In this document: piece after piece, positions 48,855-57,968 of the stretch
Numbering within the stretch: position 1 is the first letter of the stretch
Layout of the letters: each line of letters opens with the position of its first letter
NCBI GenBank assembly: GCA_005879315.1
Contig: VBLC01000060.1
Coordinates: forward strand, 1 to 62,012
Length of the DNA: 62,012 nucleotides
From: Deltaproteobacteria bacterium
GTDB taxonomy: Bacteria > Myxococcota > Myxococcia > Myxococcales > 40CM-4-68-19
Reading direction: 5' to 3'
Program-made: the position numbers and the translations under genes
Notes under the pieces: generated by a model
The model's input: the letters and a program-made list of their open reading frames with translations, nothing else
What the model was told of the DNA's origin: nothing
The model's database searches: none

Positions 48855-50774
48855 ATGCGCCACCCTCTCGCCTGCTGCGCCCTGGCAGCGCTCGCCGCCG
48901 CCTGCGTCAAGCGCGTCGCCCCTTCCGTCGGCGACGATCGCACCACCATGTCCGGCGTTCCGCTGACCTTTGGCGCGGACAGCGAGCTCCCCGAGGGCAC
49001 CCGCGTCACCTGGGACTTCGGCGACGGCACGCCGCCAGCCGAAGGACCGCGCGCCGACCACGCCTTTCCCCGCGCCGGCGCGTTCACCGTGACCGAGACG
49101 GTGCGCGACAAGGACGGCCAGACCCGCACCTCGACGGCCCGCATCACCGTGCTGCGGCGCCTGGTGCCGATGGCGATCCCCGCCGATGTTCGCGCGGCGC
49201 TGATCCTCCCTGCCCCCTGGAGCAGGATCCCGGTGCACCGCGAGGTCGCCGGCAAGCTCGCGCTCGGCGCCGTCTTCGACGAGGTGGCCCACTCGGTGAG
49301 CGAGGCGGTCGGCTTCGATGCGCTCGACCCCGCCGCCGCGCAGGCGAACGGCTTCGATCCCGACGAGGGCCTCGCCCTCTACACCGTCCCGCAGGACGCC
49401 GAGGCGCTGGTCATCGCCATCGGCACTTCCGACGACGCCAAGTCGCTCGCCGCCGCGCGGCGCATGCTCGCCCACGGCGTCGCCTCGGGCAGGCTGGGCG
49501 GGCCTTACCAGCTCTCCGACGCGAAGCTCGACGACGGAACGCCAGTGCTCGTCGGCCAAGGCAAGGGTGGCGAGAAGGTCGCCGTCCTCCAGCGCTACGG
49601 CTATCTCTACCTGCGCACCGCCGGCGTAACCGATCCGCTCGCGGCGCTCAAATCCGCCACCAGCCTGCCGCCCGACAAAGGCCTCGCCGTCGATGGCCGC
49701 TACCTTGCGGCCATGCGCCACGTGGGCAGCGGCGACGCCATCTTCTACTCGCGCGCTCCCGAGGGGCAGGAGCCCGAGCAGCGCAACCGCTTCTCCGGCG
49801 AGATGGGCGGCGCGGCCTTCGCGCTGAACGATCGGCCCGAGCTGCTCCAGATGAGGCTCTTCACTCAGCTGCGCCACCTGGCGGGCGACGAGCTGGTCTC
49901 GGCCATGAAGCCGGGGCGGCCTCCGCCCGACCTGGCGGCGAAGCTGCCCTCGGGCGCCGCGGCGTACTTCCGCTTCTCCGCCGCCCCGCAGGCGCTCTGG
50001 CGGGAAATGTCTCGCGCTTCCGCGACGGACGCAGGCCGGCTGCGCGACCGGATCGCCGAGGCGACCGGTCTCGATCTCGAGAAGGATCTCCTCCCCAACT
50101 TCACCGGCAACACCGGAGTGGCCATCTTCCTCGACGCGCAATCGCTGATGGAGGCGGTGATGGGGGAGCAGGTCGGCTCGCTCGATCGCTCGGTCTTCCT
50201 CGCCGTCGCCGAGCTGTCCAAGCCCGAAGCGGTGCAGGCCGTTCTCGAGCGGGCCGTGCGCTCGCCGGCCGATCGCTTCCAGTTCGCCTCTGCCCAGGTC
50301 TTCCGCCTCGGCGAGGGGGCGCACGCCGCGCTCAAGGATGGCCTGCTCTATCTCGCCATCGGAGGCGCGCCGCCCGAGCCGGAGGAGCCGCCGCCTCCTG
50401 TCAGGGGCAGAAGGAAGAAGACTCCGCCGAAGCCGCAGCGCCAGCGCACCGCCGACGAAATAGGCCCGCTCGCCATGGTCCTGATGCCGCCGCCCAACAC
50501 CATGTCGCTCGGCGAAGAGCTGCGCCGCGAGGGCGTTCGCGGCTTCGACATTGCCGGCCTGCAGGCCGCCTGGGTGGACCTGGCCGGCACCGTCCAGTCA
50601 GTGGAGAAGGCCGCCGCCGAGCAGGGCGGCATGGCCGGTGCGGCGGCGCGGCTGTTTGCCGACCGCGCCTCGGGATTGCGCGACGCTCTCTTCCAGGTGC
50701 GCGGCACACCCGAGGGCCTGGAGGCGGACCTCTTCGTCCGGTTCCGCCCCCGCCGCGGCTCCGGAGGCAACTGA
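48855..50774 (+). CDS. PKD-domain lipoprotein with large C-terminal region
   Basis: A 639-residue lipoprotein. The lipobox LAAAC puts the lipidated Cys at residue 17. Residues about 30-100 form a PKD domain (VTWDFGDGTPPAEGPRADHAFPRAGAFTVTETV). The rest resembles DUF3352-type proteins, with repeated alpha/beta stretches, a Pro/Arg/Lys-rich disordered insert (about 515-540) and VMGEQVGSLDRSVFLAVAEL. No enzyme motif is visible. It is divergent from the polyprenyl synthase operon and 45 bp before tdk. The role is unknown; envelope location is inferred from the lipobox. Confidence 0.78.
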   Translation: MRHPLACCALAALAAACVKRVAPSVGDDRTTMSGVPLTFGADSELPEGTRVTWDFGDGTPPAEGPRADHAFPRAGAFTVTETVRDKDGQTRTSTARITVLRRLVPMAIPADVRAALILPAPWSRIPVHREVAGKLALGAVFDEVAHSVSEAVGFDALDPAAAQANGFDPDEGLALYTVPQDAEALVIAIGTSDDAKSLAAARRMLAHGVASGRLGGPYQLSDAKLDDGTPVLVGQGKGGEKVAVLQRYGYLYLRTAGVTDPLAALKSATSLPPDKGLAVDGRYLAAMRHVGSGDAIFYSRAPEGQEPEQRNRFSGEMGGAAFALNDRPELLQMRLFTQLRHLAGDELVSAMKPGRPPPDLAAKLPSGAAAYFRFSAAPQALWREMSRASATDAGRLRDRIAEATGLDLEKDLLPNFTGNTGVAIFLDAQSLMEAVMGEQVGSLDRSVFLAVAELSKPEAVQAVLERAVRSPADRFQFASAQVFRLGEGAHAALKDGLLYLAIGGAPPEPEEPPPPVRGRRKKTPPKPQRQRTADEIGPLAMVLMPPPNTMSLGEELRREGVRGFDIAGLQAAWVDLAGTVQSVEKAAAEQGGMAGAAARLFADRASGLRDALFQVRGTPEGLEADLFVRFRPRRGSGGN

Positions 50775-50819
50775 TGGCGAGCGTGCGCAGCAGATGCGAA
50801 GCGACGATGGAGCCGTGAG

Positions 50820-51434
50820 GTGAGCGGTACGATCGAGGTCATCTGCGGTCCGATGTTCTCCGGCAAGACGGAGGAGCTGATCCGCCGCCTGCGCCGCGCC
50901 GTCATCGCCCGGCGCAAGGTGCAGGTGTTCAAGCCGCGCGCCGACAGCCGCTACGATCCGGAGTCGGTGGTGAGCCATTCGCAACAGAAGATGCTCTCCA
51001 CCGTGGTGGAGAAGGCCTCCGACATCCTCGAGAAGCTGGCCCCAGACGTCGAGGTGGTGGGCATCGACGAGGTGCAGTTTCTCGGCCGGGAGGTGGTGCC
51101 GATCGTCAAGAACCTCGCCGACCGCGGCCTGCGGGTGGTGGTGGCCGGCCTCGACCAGGACTATCGCGGGCTGCCCTTCGAGCCGATGCCCGACTTGCTC
51201 GCCGAGGCCGAGTACATCACCAAGGAGCTTGCCATCTGTGTCGTCTGCGGCGAGCCGGCCAACCGATCGCAGCGCCTGATCGATACCGCCGAGCATCCAG
51301 TCGACGAGCGCGTCCGCGTCGGAGCGCACGAGGCGTACGAGCCGCGCTGCCGCAAGGACTTCTCGCCCGAGCCGCAGCCCGCCACCCGCCCGGCGCAGCA
51401 AGAGCTGTTGCCGTTCCTCCGGAACGGAGAGTGA
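50820..51434 (+). CDS. tdk: Thymidine kinase (type II)
   Basis: A 204-residue enzyme phosphorylating thymidine and deoxyuridine with ATP. Walker A GPMFSGKT (10-17), GIDEVQFLG with its catalytic Glu, and the lasso-loop zinc region (CVVCGEPANRSQR plus PRCRKDF) are present. Only three of the usual four zinc Cys are obvious. The GTG at 50820 follows GGAG. It is the first of three salvage genes (tdk, upp, hpt) with tiny gaps. Confidence 0.94.
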   Translation: MSGTIEVICGPMFSGKTEELIRRLRRAVIARRKVQVFKPRADSRYDPESVVSHSQQKMLSTVVEKASDILEKLAPDVEVVGIDEVQFLGREVVPIVKNLADRGLRVVVAGLDQDYRGLPFEPMPDLLAEAEYITKELAICVVCGEPANRSQRLIDTAEHPVDERVRVGAHEAYEPRCRKDFSPEPQPATRPAQQELLPFLRNGE

Positions 51435-51438
51435 GCGC

Positions 51439-52254
51439 ATGCGCGATCACGTCTACGACCACATCCCTTACCTGCCGCCGCAGATCGAGCACCGCTACGG
51501 CGCCAACGTGCACATCCTCGCCGACCCGCTCGCGCTCACGCAGCTCGCCCAGCTCTGCGCGAAGGGAACCTATCAACCGGAGATCAACCGGCTGGTCGCC
51601 ATCCTCTATCGCGATCTCTCGCGCGTGATCGTCAACGCCGAATTTCCCCGCCACGCCACGGCCACCTCGACGCGGATGATCGATTCCACCCCTCACGGCG
51701 TCTTCCACGGCGAGACGATCGATCCCGAAGTGCGCGCCGTGACGGTCAACATCGCCCGCGCCGGCACCTTGCCCTCGCAGATCACCTACGACTTCCTCAA
51801 TACCCTGCTCGATCCGCGGCTGGTCCGGCAGGACCATTTCGTCATGGCGCGGGTGCTCGACGAGGCGGAGAAGGTGGTGGGGGCGCGCATCTCGGGCAGC
51901 AAGATCGGCGGCGACGTCGACGACGCCATCCTGCTCTTCCCCGATCCGATGGGCGCCACCGGCGGCAGCATCAGCACGGCGCTCGAGGCCTACCGCGACA
52001 ACGTCATGGGCAAGCCGCGCAAGACCATCGCCGCCCACCTCATCGTCACGCCGGAATATCTGAAGCGGGTGACGACCGCGCACCCCGACACCATCATCTA
52101 CGCCCTGCGGGTCGACCGCGGGCTCTCCCCCGAGGAGATCTTCGACACGGTCCCGGGCACGCACTGGGACAAGGAGCGCGGGCTCGACGAGCGGCAATAC
52201 ATCGTCCCGGGCGGCGGCGGCTTCGGCGAGATCATGAACAACGCGTATGTGTAG
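51439..52254 (+). CDS. upp: Uracil phosphoribosyltransferase
   Basis: A 271-residue type I phosphoribosyltransferase making UMP from uracil and PRPP. The PRPP loop reads LLFPDPMGATGGSI, and the uracil-binding end is RQYIVPGGGGFGEIMNNAYV. ITYDFLNTLLDPRLVRQDHFVMAR lies before the flexible loop. It is about 60 residues longer than E. coli Upp and differs at the very end, so it belongs to a divergent branch. It starts 4 bp after the tdk stop. Confidence 0.85.
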   Translation: MRDHVYDHIPYLPPQIEHRYGANVHILADPLALTQLAQLCAKGTYQPEINRLVAILYRDLSRVIVNAEFPRHATATSTRMIDSTPHGVFHGETIDPEVRAVTVNIARAGTLPSQITYDFLNTLLDPRLVRQDHFVMARVLDEAEKVVGARISGSKIGGDVDDAILLFPDPMGATGGSISTALEAYRDNVMGKPRKTIAAHLIVTPEYLKRVTTAHPDTIIYALRVDRGLSPEEIFDTVPGTHWDKERGLDERQYIVPGGGGFGEIMNNAYV

Positions 52255-52263
52255 GAGCCCTCG

Positions 52264-52794
52264 GTGAAGCCATCCAAGGAACTCGACGTCCTCTTCAGCG
52301 CCGAGCAGATCGCCGCGCGCGTCAAGCAGCTCGGCGAGAAGATCGAGCGCGACTATGACGACAAGGAGCTGGTCCTCCTCGGCGTGCTCAAGGGATCGTT
52401 CCTCTTCATGTCCGACCTGTCGCGCGCCATCGATCTGCCGCTGCAGGTTGATTTCATCGGGCTCTCCAGTTACGGAGAGGCGACCGAATCGAGCGGCGTG
52501 GTGAAGATCACCAGCGACCTCTCGCGGCCCATCGAACACAAGCACGTGCTGGTGGTCGAGGACATCGTCGATACCGGCTTGACCATGCGCTACCTGCTCG
52601 ACAACCTTGCCACCCGCCATCCGGCCTCGGTCAAGCTCTGCACGCTGCTCAACAAGCCCTCGCGGGTGCGCACCAGGATTCCCCTCGATTATCTCGGCTT
52701 CGAGATCGAGGATCGCTTCGTGGTCGGTTACGGGCTCGACGCCGCGGAGAAGTACCGCAACGTCCCTTTCATCGGCACGATCAAGCGTGGCTGA
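52264..52794 (+). CDS. hpt: Hypoxanthine phosphoribosyltransferase
   Basis: A 176-residue enzyme making IMP or GMP from hypoxanthine or guanine and [23 protein letters not shown], the PRPP signature [14 protein letters not shown] and the base-contacting [18 protein letters not shown] and [15 protein letters not shown] are textbook. The start is GTG at 52264. Its last 8 nt overlap the next gene's putative start. Confidence 0.96.
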   Translation: MKPSKELDVLFSAEQIAARVKQLGEKIERDYDDKELVLLGVLKGSFLFMSDLSRAIDLPLQVDFIGLSSYGEATESSGVVKITSDLSRPIEHKHVLVVEDIVDTGLTMRYLLDNLATRHPASVKLCTLLNKPSRVRTRIPLDYLGFEIEDRFVVGYGLDAAEKYRNVPFIGTIKRG

Positions 52795-53398
52795 GGAAGC
52801 CAAAGCGCGCGGCGGCGGCGGCCTGCAGCGGCTGGTGCTCTGGCTCCTCATCGCCGGCCTGCTCGCGGCGGTGTGGTGGCTCGCCTCCGATCGCAACGAG
52901 CGACACTACCGGGTGGTGACGCGCGGCAACGCCGTGGTCATCGAGCGAGGCCGCTTCTTCCCCATGGGCACGACGCTCGCGCCGGAAAAGATGTACGCCC
53001 CCGTTCTGGTTCCCGCTGGAGAGAAGCCGCCGGCCGAGCGCGAGTTCGACGACCAGAACGAGCTCGACCGCTATCTCTTCGACGCGCTCTCCGGCTGGGC
53101 GCGAAATCTGGCGAAGAAAGGCGAGACGCGCGCCGCCTCCGCGCTGGTCGAGCGCGCCAGCGCGCTGCCCGGCCTCACCGGGGCCCAGGTGTCGGTGCTG
53201 ACCTCTCTCGCGACCGATCTGGCGTGGGACGAGGCGCGCACCGACATCGATCAGGCCGCGCAGCTGATCGATGCGGCGCTGCGCAAGCTGGACCTGGTGC
53301 GGCAGGCGCACGCGGCGCATTCGGCCGAGGCGGCCGAGCAGGCGCAGAAGCTGCAGAGGATCCAGGAGCAGCTGCGGCCGCCCAAAGAAGCGCGCTGA
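52787..53398 (+). CDS. Single-pass membrane protein of unknown function
   Basis: A 203-residue protein if it starts at GTG 52787. After a short basic stretch, residues about 15-35 ([18 protein letters not shown]) form one membrane anchor. A folded part follows ([34 protein letters not shown]), then a long helical C-terminal domain ending [20 protein letters not shown]. No known domain is recognised. It is the last gene of the tdk-upp-hpt run and ends before a repeat-bearing convergent gap (53399-53630). Confidence 0.65.
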   Translation: MAEEAKARGGGGLQRLVLWLLIAGLLAAVWWLASDRNERHYRVVTRGNAVVIERGRFFPMGTTLAPEKMYAPVLVPAGEKPPAEREFDDQNELDRYLFDALSGWARNLAKKGETRAASALVERASALPGLTGAQVSVLTSLATDLAWDEARTDIDQAAQLIDAALRKLDLVRQAHAAHSAEAAEQAQKLQRIQEQLRPPKEAR

Positions 53399-53502
53399 CT
53401 CAAGCAGTAGCTCGACCGGGGCGCGGTGATTGGAACCGAGAACGGCGAGGCCTGAGGCCAATCCAGTCAGTGCCCAAAAGCCACCCTCGGACCCAAAACG
53501 AG

Positions 53503-53603
53503 TCACCCGAATCAGAACGGGCACGAGCTCGACGTCGGGAACGAAAAGGAGCACGAGCACAAGCTCGATATCGAGCACCAAGACGAGAACGAGAACGACC
53601 ACG
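53503..53603 (+). repeat. Dispersed intergenic repeat, copy 3
   Basis: This 101-bp copy begins TCACCCGAATCAG and ends GAGAACGACCACG, identical at both ends to the copy at 8859-8996. It contains GCTCGATATCGAGC (53563-53576), a perfect 14-bp palindrome. It lies in the 232-bp gap between the convergent membrane-protein gene and dapF; the rest of that gap shows nothing else. Confidence 0.75.
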
Positions 53604-53630
53604 TCTGATTGACCCGCATCGGGCCGTTGG

Positions 53631-54395
53631 TCAGGGCAGGTCGCCGGTGAAAACCAGCTCGGCCGGGCCGCGCATGCGCACCTTGTTCTCGCCGTCGACG
53701 ACGATGCCCAGCTCGCCGCCCGGCAGCTCGACGAGGATCTCTTCGTCGCGGAGCGAATCTCCCCGCGCGACCGCCGCCGCCGCTACCGCGCAGGCCCCGG
53801 TGCCGCACGCCTGGGTAAGCCCGGCGCCGCGCTCGTAGACGGCGGCCCGCCACGCCTGCCGCCCGTGGCGGGTGACGAACTCGATGTTCGCCCCTTCGGC
53901 GCGGCAGAGCGCAGGTCCCAGCTCCTGCGCCAGCTGCAGCGGATTGCCGTTGACGAACATCACCCGGTGCGGATTGCCGACCGAGACGGGCCAGGCGTCG
54001 TAATCCCCGAGCTTGCGCGCGGGCTCGACGACGGCGATGCCCATCTCCACCTCGACCATCCCGCGCTGCGCTTCGGTCGCCGCCACCGCGCAGGCCTTGT
54101 TCCCCGCGTCGGTGAGGAGGTGCACCGTCCCCGTGCCGGGCCGGGTGCAGCCCTGGGTCACCATCCAGAGCGCGGCGCAGCGGGCGCCGTTGCCGCACAT
54201 CTCCGGGACGGAGCCGTCCGCGTTCTGGATGAGCATGCGATCGCCGGGCAGGAGCGTGAGGACCCCGTCGCCGCCCACGCCGCGATGCCGGTCGCAGAGC
54301 GCGACGGCCCGCTCGGTTGCGAGGGGCTCGCCGCCTGCGCGCAGATCGAGGAGGAGGAAGTCGTTCCCCAGACCGTGGAGCTTGGCAAAGCGCAT
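53631..54395 (-). CDS. dapF: Diaminopimelate epimerase
   Basis: A 254-residue cofactor-independent epimerase converting LL- to meso-diaminopimelate for lysine and peptidoglycan. The two catalytic cysteines are C67 in EMCGNGARC and the one in TQACGTGAC. The GLGNDFLLLD start and VSVGNPHRVMFV are also conserved. ATG 54395 is preferred over the adjacent TTG 54398. It is divergent from the first of the tandem kinase genes and stands alone on its strand here. Confidence 0.96.
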   Translation of the reverse strand: MRFAKLHGLGNDFLLLDLRAGGEPLATERAVALCDRHRGVGGDGVLTLLPGDRMLIQNADGSVPEMCGNGARCAALWMVTQGCTRPGTGTVHLLTDAGNKACAVAATEAQRGMVEVEMGIAVVEPARKLGDYDAWPVSVGNPHRVMFVNGNPLQLAQELGPALCRAEGANIEFVTRHGRQAWRAAVYERGAGLTQACGTGACAVAAAAVARGDSLRDEEILVELPGGELGIVVDGENKVRMRGPAELVFTGDLP

Positions 54396-54423
54396 CAAAC
54401 GGCAGTCTAACGCGCGCGAATGC

Positions 54424-54452
54424 TTGACAGTACCTCTCGCGGGCGTTTCAAC
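54424..54452 (+). promoter_or_regulatory. Putative promoter of the first tandem kinase gene
   Basis: TGC-TTGACA (-35 at 54424-54429), a 17-bp spacer and TTCAAC (54447-54452) form a sigma-70-like promoter. The same TGCTTGACAG and 17-bp spacing to a TCAAC box recur before the paralogue at 56214. The start site would fall only about 5 nt before the GTG at 54464. Confidence 0.5.
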
Positions 54453-54463
54453 TTGGCGGCAAC

Positions 54464-56188
54464 GTGTCCCGGATCTGCCCCGACTGTCACAACAGCTACG
54501 ACGACGAGGTCCTCCACTGTCCGGAGGACGGCCGCGGGCTGGGCGACGTTCCGTCGACCGACGAGCTGATCGGCCGCATCATCGGCTCGTACCGGGTGGT
54601 GAGGATGCTCGGCAAGGGCGGCATGGGCGCCGTCTACATGGGCGAGCATCCGGTCATCGGCAGCAAGGTGGCGATCAAGTTCCTCCACCCTCAGTACGCG
54701 CACGACGACAAGATCGTCGACCGCTTCTTCACCGAGGCGCGGGCCGTCAACGTCATCGGCCACGACAACATCCTCAAGATCCTCGACCTCAACATCACCG
54801 AGGACGACCGGCACTACTTCATCATGGAGTTCCTCCACGGCCGGCCGCTGCAGGCGCTGGTCAAGCAGGGCGTCTCCGTGCCGCTGCAGGTGGCCGGGCC
54901 GATCCTGCTGCAAATCTGCGACGCGCTCGAGGCCGCGCACCGCAAGGGGATCATCCACCGCGACCTCAAGCCCGACAACGTCTACCTCATCTCGATGAAG
55001 GGGAAGAAGAACTTCGTCAAGGTGGTGGACTTCGGCATCGCCCGCGTCACCGACGACGCCGGCGTCTCCACCGGCAAGACGCAGACCGGCATGGTGATGG
55101 GCACGCCGGCGTACATGTCGCCCGAGCAGGGCAGCGGGCAGACCGGCAGGATCGACGGGCGCAGCGACGTCTACTCGCTGGGCGTGATGATGTACCAGCT
55201 CGCCACCGGCAAGCTGCCCTTCCCGGGGACCAACTTCGGGGAAGTGCTGATGGGCCACCTGCAGCAGAGGCCGCCGCCTCCGCGCAGCATCAGCCCGAGC
55301 GTGCCCGAGGAGTACGAGGCGATCATCCTCAAGTGCCTGGAGAAGAAGCAGGAGGATCGCTACCAGTCGATGAAGGAATTGCGCGAGGCGGCCGGCAAGT
55401 GCCTCGATGCGCTGGGCATCAGCCGCGACCTGCCGCCGGCGGACGACACCGATCCGGAATTGCCGCCCGCCGAGGGGAAGCCGCCGTCCACGCCGGGCCT
55501 GCGCACGCCGGGGCGGCCGACGCTGCCGGCGCGGATGAATCGCTCGAATCCCAACGCGCGCGCAAAGCCAGCCGTGCGCACCAGCAATCCTGGGCTGGCC
55601 GGCGCGCGCGCCGGCTCGCGGCCGCCGTTCCGTGTCTCAAACCCGCCGCAGACGATGGCGACGCAGCCGCCCTCGAGCAGCAAGGCGGGGCTCTTCATCG
55701 GCATCGGCGCGGCCATCGTACTCTTGGGTGGCGGCGGGTACGGGGTCGTCAAGCTCGCCGCCCAGAGCGCCGAGAAGGCCGCCGAGCAGCAGTCAGCGAA
55801 GGACGCCGCGCGCGCCAAGGCCTCCAGCAAAGCCGAAGAGGTGCCACCGGTCTTTCTCTCGGTCGTCAGCGAGCCCCTCGAGGCCGACGTGGTCGCCACC
55901 TGGGGCGGCGGCGAGCAGAAGGGACAGGCGCCGCTCTCCTTCGAGGTGCCGAAGAACAGCAAAGTGCATTTCGAATTCAGCAAGACCGGCTTCTTCAACT
56001 ACGCCATGGACCTCATCGCCGATCAGGCGCAGCAGGTGAAGGCCGTCCTCAAGCCCACCCCGGTCGCGGAAAAAGTGGAAAACAAGGACTCCTCCGCGAA
56101 CGGCAAGAAGAAGAAGTCCGACCGCGAGAAGCGGGCCCAGGAACTGCCGAACGACGGCGTGATCGACCTGGGCGATGCCCTGAAATAA
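54464..56188 (+). CDS. Membrane-anchored Ser/Thr protein kinase with N-terminal zinc ribbon (copy 1)
   Basis: A 574-residue kinase. Residues 5-23 (CPDC ... HCPEDG) look like a small zinc ribbon. The kinase domain (about 42-305) has GKGGMGAVY, K72 in VAIKFL, HRDLKPDN (165-172), D189 in VDFGIAR and GTPAYMSPEQ. A Pro/Arg-rich linker is followed by TM 408-427 and a C-terminal beta domain, PEGA-like (FLSVVSEPLEADVVATWGG ... PLSFEVPKNSKVHF), and a charged tail. It is about 60-65% identical by eye to the next gene in the kinase part, so this is a tandem duplication. Targets are unknown. Confidence 0.9.
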   Translation: MSRICPDCHNSYDDEVLHCPEDGRGLGDVPSTDELIGRIIGSYRVVRMLGKGGMGAVYMGEHPVIGSKVAIKFLHPQYAHDDKIVDRFFTEARAVNVIGHDNILKILDLNITEDDRHYFIMEFLHGRPLQALVKQGVSVPLQVAGPILLQICDALEAAHRKGIIHRDLKPDNVYLISMKGKKNFVKVVDFGIARVTDDAGVSTGKTQTGMVMGTPAYMSPEQGSGQTGRIDGRSDVYSLGVMMYQLATGKLPFPGTNFGEVLMGHLQQRPPPPRSISPSVPEEYEAIILKCLEKKQEDRYQSMKELREAAGKCLDALGISRDLPPADDTDPELPPAEGKPPSTPGLRTPGRPTLPARMNRSNPNARAKPAVRTSNPGLAGARAGSRPPFRVSNPPQTMATQPPSSSKAGLFIGIGAAIVLLGGGGYGVVKLAAQSAEKAAEQQSAKDAARAKASSKAEEVPPVFLSVVSEPLEADVVATWGGGEQKGQAPLSFEVPKNSKVHFEFSKTGFFNYAMDLIADQAQQVKAVLKPTPVAEKVENKDSSANGKKKKSDREKRAQELPNDGVIDLGDALK

Positions 56189-56213
56189 GCGGCGTTTCGG
56201 CACTTTTGCATGC

Positions 56214-56242
56214 TTGACAGCACCGGCTCGCGCAGCGTCAAC
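56214..56242 (+). promoter_or_regulatory. Putative promoter of the second tandem kinase gene
   Basis: TTGACA (56214-56219), a 17-bp spacer and GTCAAC (56237-56242) repeat the arrangement seen before the first kinase gene, including the upstream TGC. The promoter was evidently duplicated with the gene. The leader here is longer, and GGGGGG lies just before the GTG at 56287. Confidence 0.5.
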
Positions 56243-56286
56243 TGTCGAGAAGGCGTCCGGCGGGACGGCTTGCTCGCGGGGGGATC

Positions 56287-57957
56287 GTGTCGCGGACTTG
56301 TCCGGAATGCCAGAGCCAGTACGAGGACGAGATCCTCCACTGTCCGGAAGACGGCCGTGACCTGTCGGCGCTCGAGCCCGACGACGAGCTGATCGGCCGC
56401 AGCATCGGCAGCTACGTCATCAGCAAGGTGCTGGGCAAGGGCGGCATGGGCTCGGTCTACATGGCCGAGCACCCCGGCATCGGATCCAGGGTCGCCATCA
56501 AATTCCTTCACGCGCAGTATTCCAACGACCGGAAGATCGTCGACCGTTTCTTCAACGAAGCGCGCGCCGTCAACGTCATCGGCCACGACAACATCCTCAA
56601 GATCCTCGACCTCAACGTCACCGAGGACAACCGGCACTACTTCGTCATGGAGTTCCTCCACGGCAAGGCCCTTCAAGATCTGGTCTTGCCCGACCAGCCG
56701 ATGGCGCTGGAGGTGGCCGGGCCGATCCTCCTGCAGATCTGCGAGGCGCTGCAGGCCGCGCACGACAACAAGATCATCCACCGCGACCTCAAGCCCGACA
56801 ACGTCTATCTCATCGTCCACAAGGGGAAGAAGAACTTCGTCAAGGTGGTCGACTTTGGCATCGCCAAGCTCACCGACGACTCCGGCCAGAGCACCGGCAA
56901 GACGCAGACCGGGATGGTGATGGGCACGCCGGCGTACATGTCGCCCGAGCAAGCCGGCGGCATGAGCAACCTGATCGACGGCCGCAGCGACATCTACTCC
57001 CTGGGTTGCATGATGTATCAGCTCGCGACCGGCAAGCTTCCCTTTCCCGGGACGAGCTTCGGCGAGGTGCTGATCGGCCATCTGCAGATTCCGCCTACGC
57101 CGCCTCGCCGGCACGAGCCGGCCATCCCCGAGCGGTACGAAGCGATCATCCTCAAGTGTCTGGAGAAGAAGCAGGAGGATCGCTACCAGTCGATGCGCGA
57201 GTTGCACGACGCGCTCGCCTCCGCGATGGACCAGCTGGCGCTGAGCAAGGAGCTGCCCGCCGCCAGCCCTGCGGAGATCGCCGCGGCGGGCGGCACCAGG
57301 ACGAAGTCGAGCCCGGGCGGCAAGACTTCGCCCGCCCGGCCGACCTCGCGGCCTGGCTTCTCGAAGAGGACCTCAGGGCCGCCGACGCCGGCGCGGCAGC
57401 ACATGACTCATCCCGCTCCGCTGCCGGCGAGAGCCAGGACGGGCCTCTTCGTTGGCCTGGGCGCGGCGGCGCTGGCGGTCGTCGGCGGCGTCCTCTTCCT
57501 CGTCCTGCAGTCGATGGAGGAGAGCCGCCGCGCCACCGAGGCGATGCATCGCGCTGCCGACCGCGTGGCCGAAGAGGCGCGCCGCGCAGCGAAAGAAAAG
57601 GAGACGGCGCAGCAGCAGGAGAACGCCAAGGTGTCGCTCTCGGTGGTCTCCGATCCGCTCGGCGCCCTCTGCGAGGCCACCTGGAAGGAAGGCGCCAAGG
57701 TGGGCCTCACGCCGCTCGAGATCGAGGTGCCAAAGAACGTCAAGGTGCACTTCGCCTTCAGCAAGAAGGACTATCTGCCCTACGTCGAGGAGCGCATCGC
57801 CGACGCTGCGCAGCTGGTCAAAGTGACTCTGCAGGCGGAGCCGAAGGTGGTGGCCGCGCGGCCGGTGCCCGAGTCGAAGAAACGGGAGTCGAGGCGCGCG
57901 CAGCAGGCCAAGTCCGCGGACACCGCCAAGCAAGACGACATTCCGGTGGAATTCTAG
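56287..57957 (+). CDS. Membrane-anchored Ser/Thr protein kinase with N-terminal zinc ribbon (copy 2)
   Basis: A 556-residue paralogue of the preceding kinase with the same plan. The zinc ribbon has C5, C8 and C19 (CPEC ... HCPEDG). The kinase core has K72, HRDLKPDN and VDFGIAK intact. A shorter linker leads to TM about 386-408 (GLFVGLGAAALAVVGGVLFLVLQS) and a similar beta C-terminal domain (VSLSVVSDPLGALCEATW ... EIEVPKNVKVHF). The N-terminal 310 residues are conserved while linkers and tails differ, suggesting shared activation but different localisation or sensing. It is followed 11 bp later by a TPR protein gene, probably co-transcribed. Confidence 0.9.
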   Translation: MSRTCPECQSQYEDEILHCPEDGRDLSALEPDDELIGRSIGSYVISKVLGKGGMGSVYMAEHPGIGSRVAIKFLHAQYSNDRKIVDRFFNEARAVNVIGHDNILKILDLNVTEDNRHYFVMEFLHGKALQDLVLPDQPMALEVAGPILLQICEALQAAHDNKIIHRDLKPDNVYLIVHKGKKNFVKVVDFGIAKLTDDSGQSTGKTQTGMVMGTPAYMSPEQAGGMSNLIDGRSDIYSLGCMMYQLATGKLPFPGTSFGEVLIGHLQIPPTPPRRHEPAIPERYEAIILKCLEKKQEDRYQSMRELHDALASAMDQLALSKELPAASPAEIAAAGGTRTKSSPGGKTSPARPTSRPGFSKRTSGPPTPARQHMTHPAPLPARARTGLFVGLGAAALAVVGGVLFLVLQSMEESRRATEAMHRAADRVAEEARRAAKEKETAQQQENAKVSLSVVSDPLGALCEATWKEGAKVGLTPLEIEVPKNVKVHFAFSKKDYLPYVEERIADAAQLVKVTLQAEPKVVAARPVPESKKRESRRAQQAKSADTAKQDDIPVEF

Positions 57958-57968
57958 GAGGGGGATTC

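Noticed and set aside
53512-53602. VLVLVLD/ELV-rich small proteins read across the dispersed repeats
   Set aside because: Each reading frame is simply the translated repeat, lacks ribosome sites and occurs in different strands at different copies.
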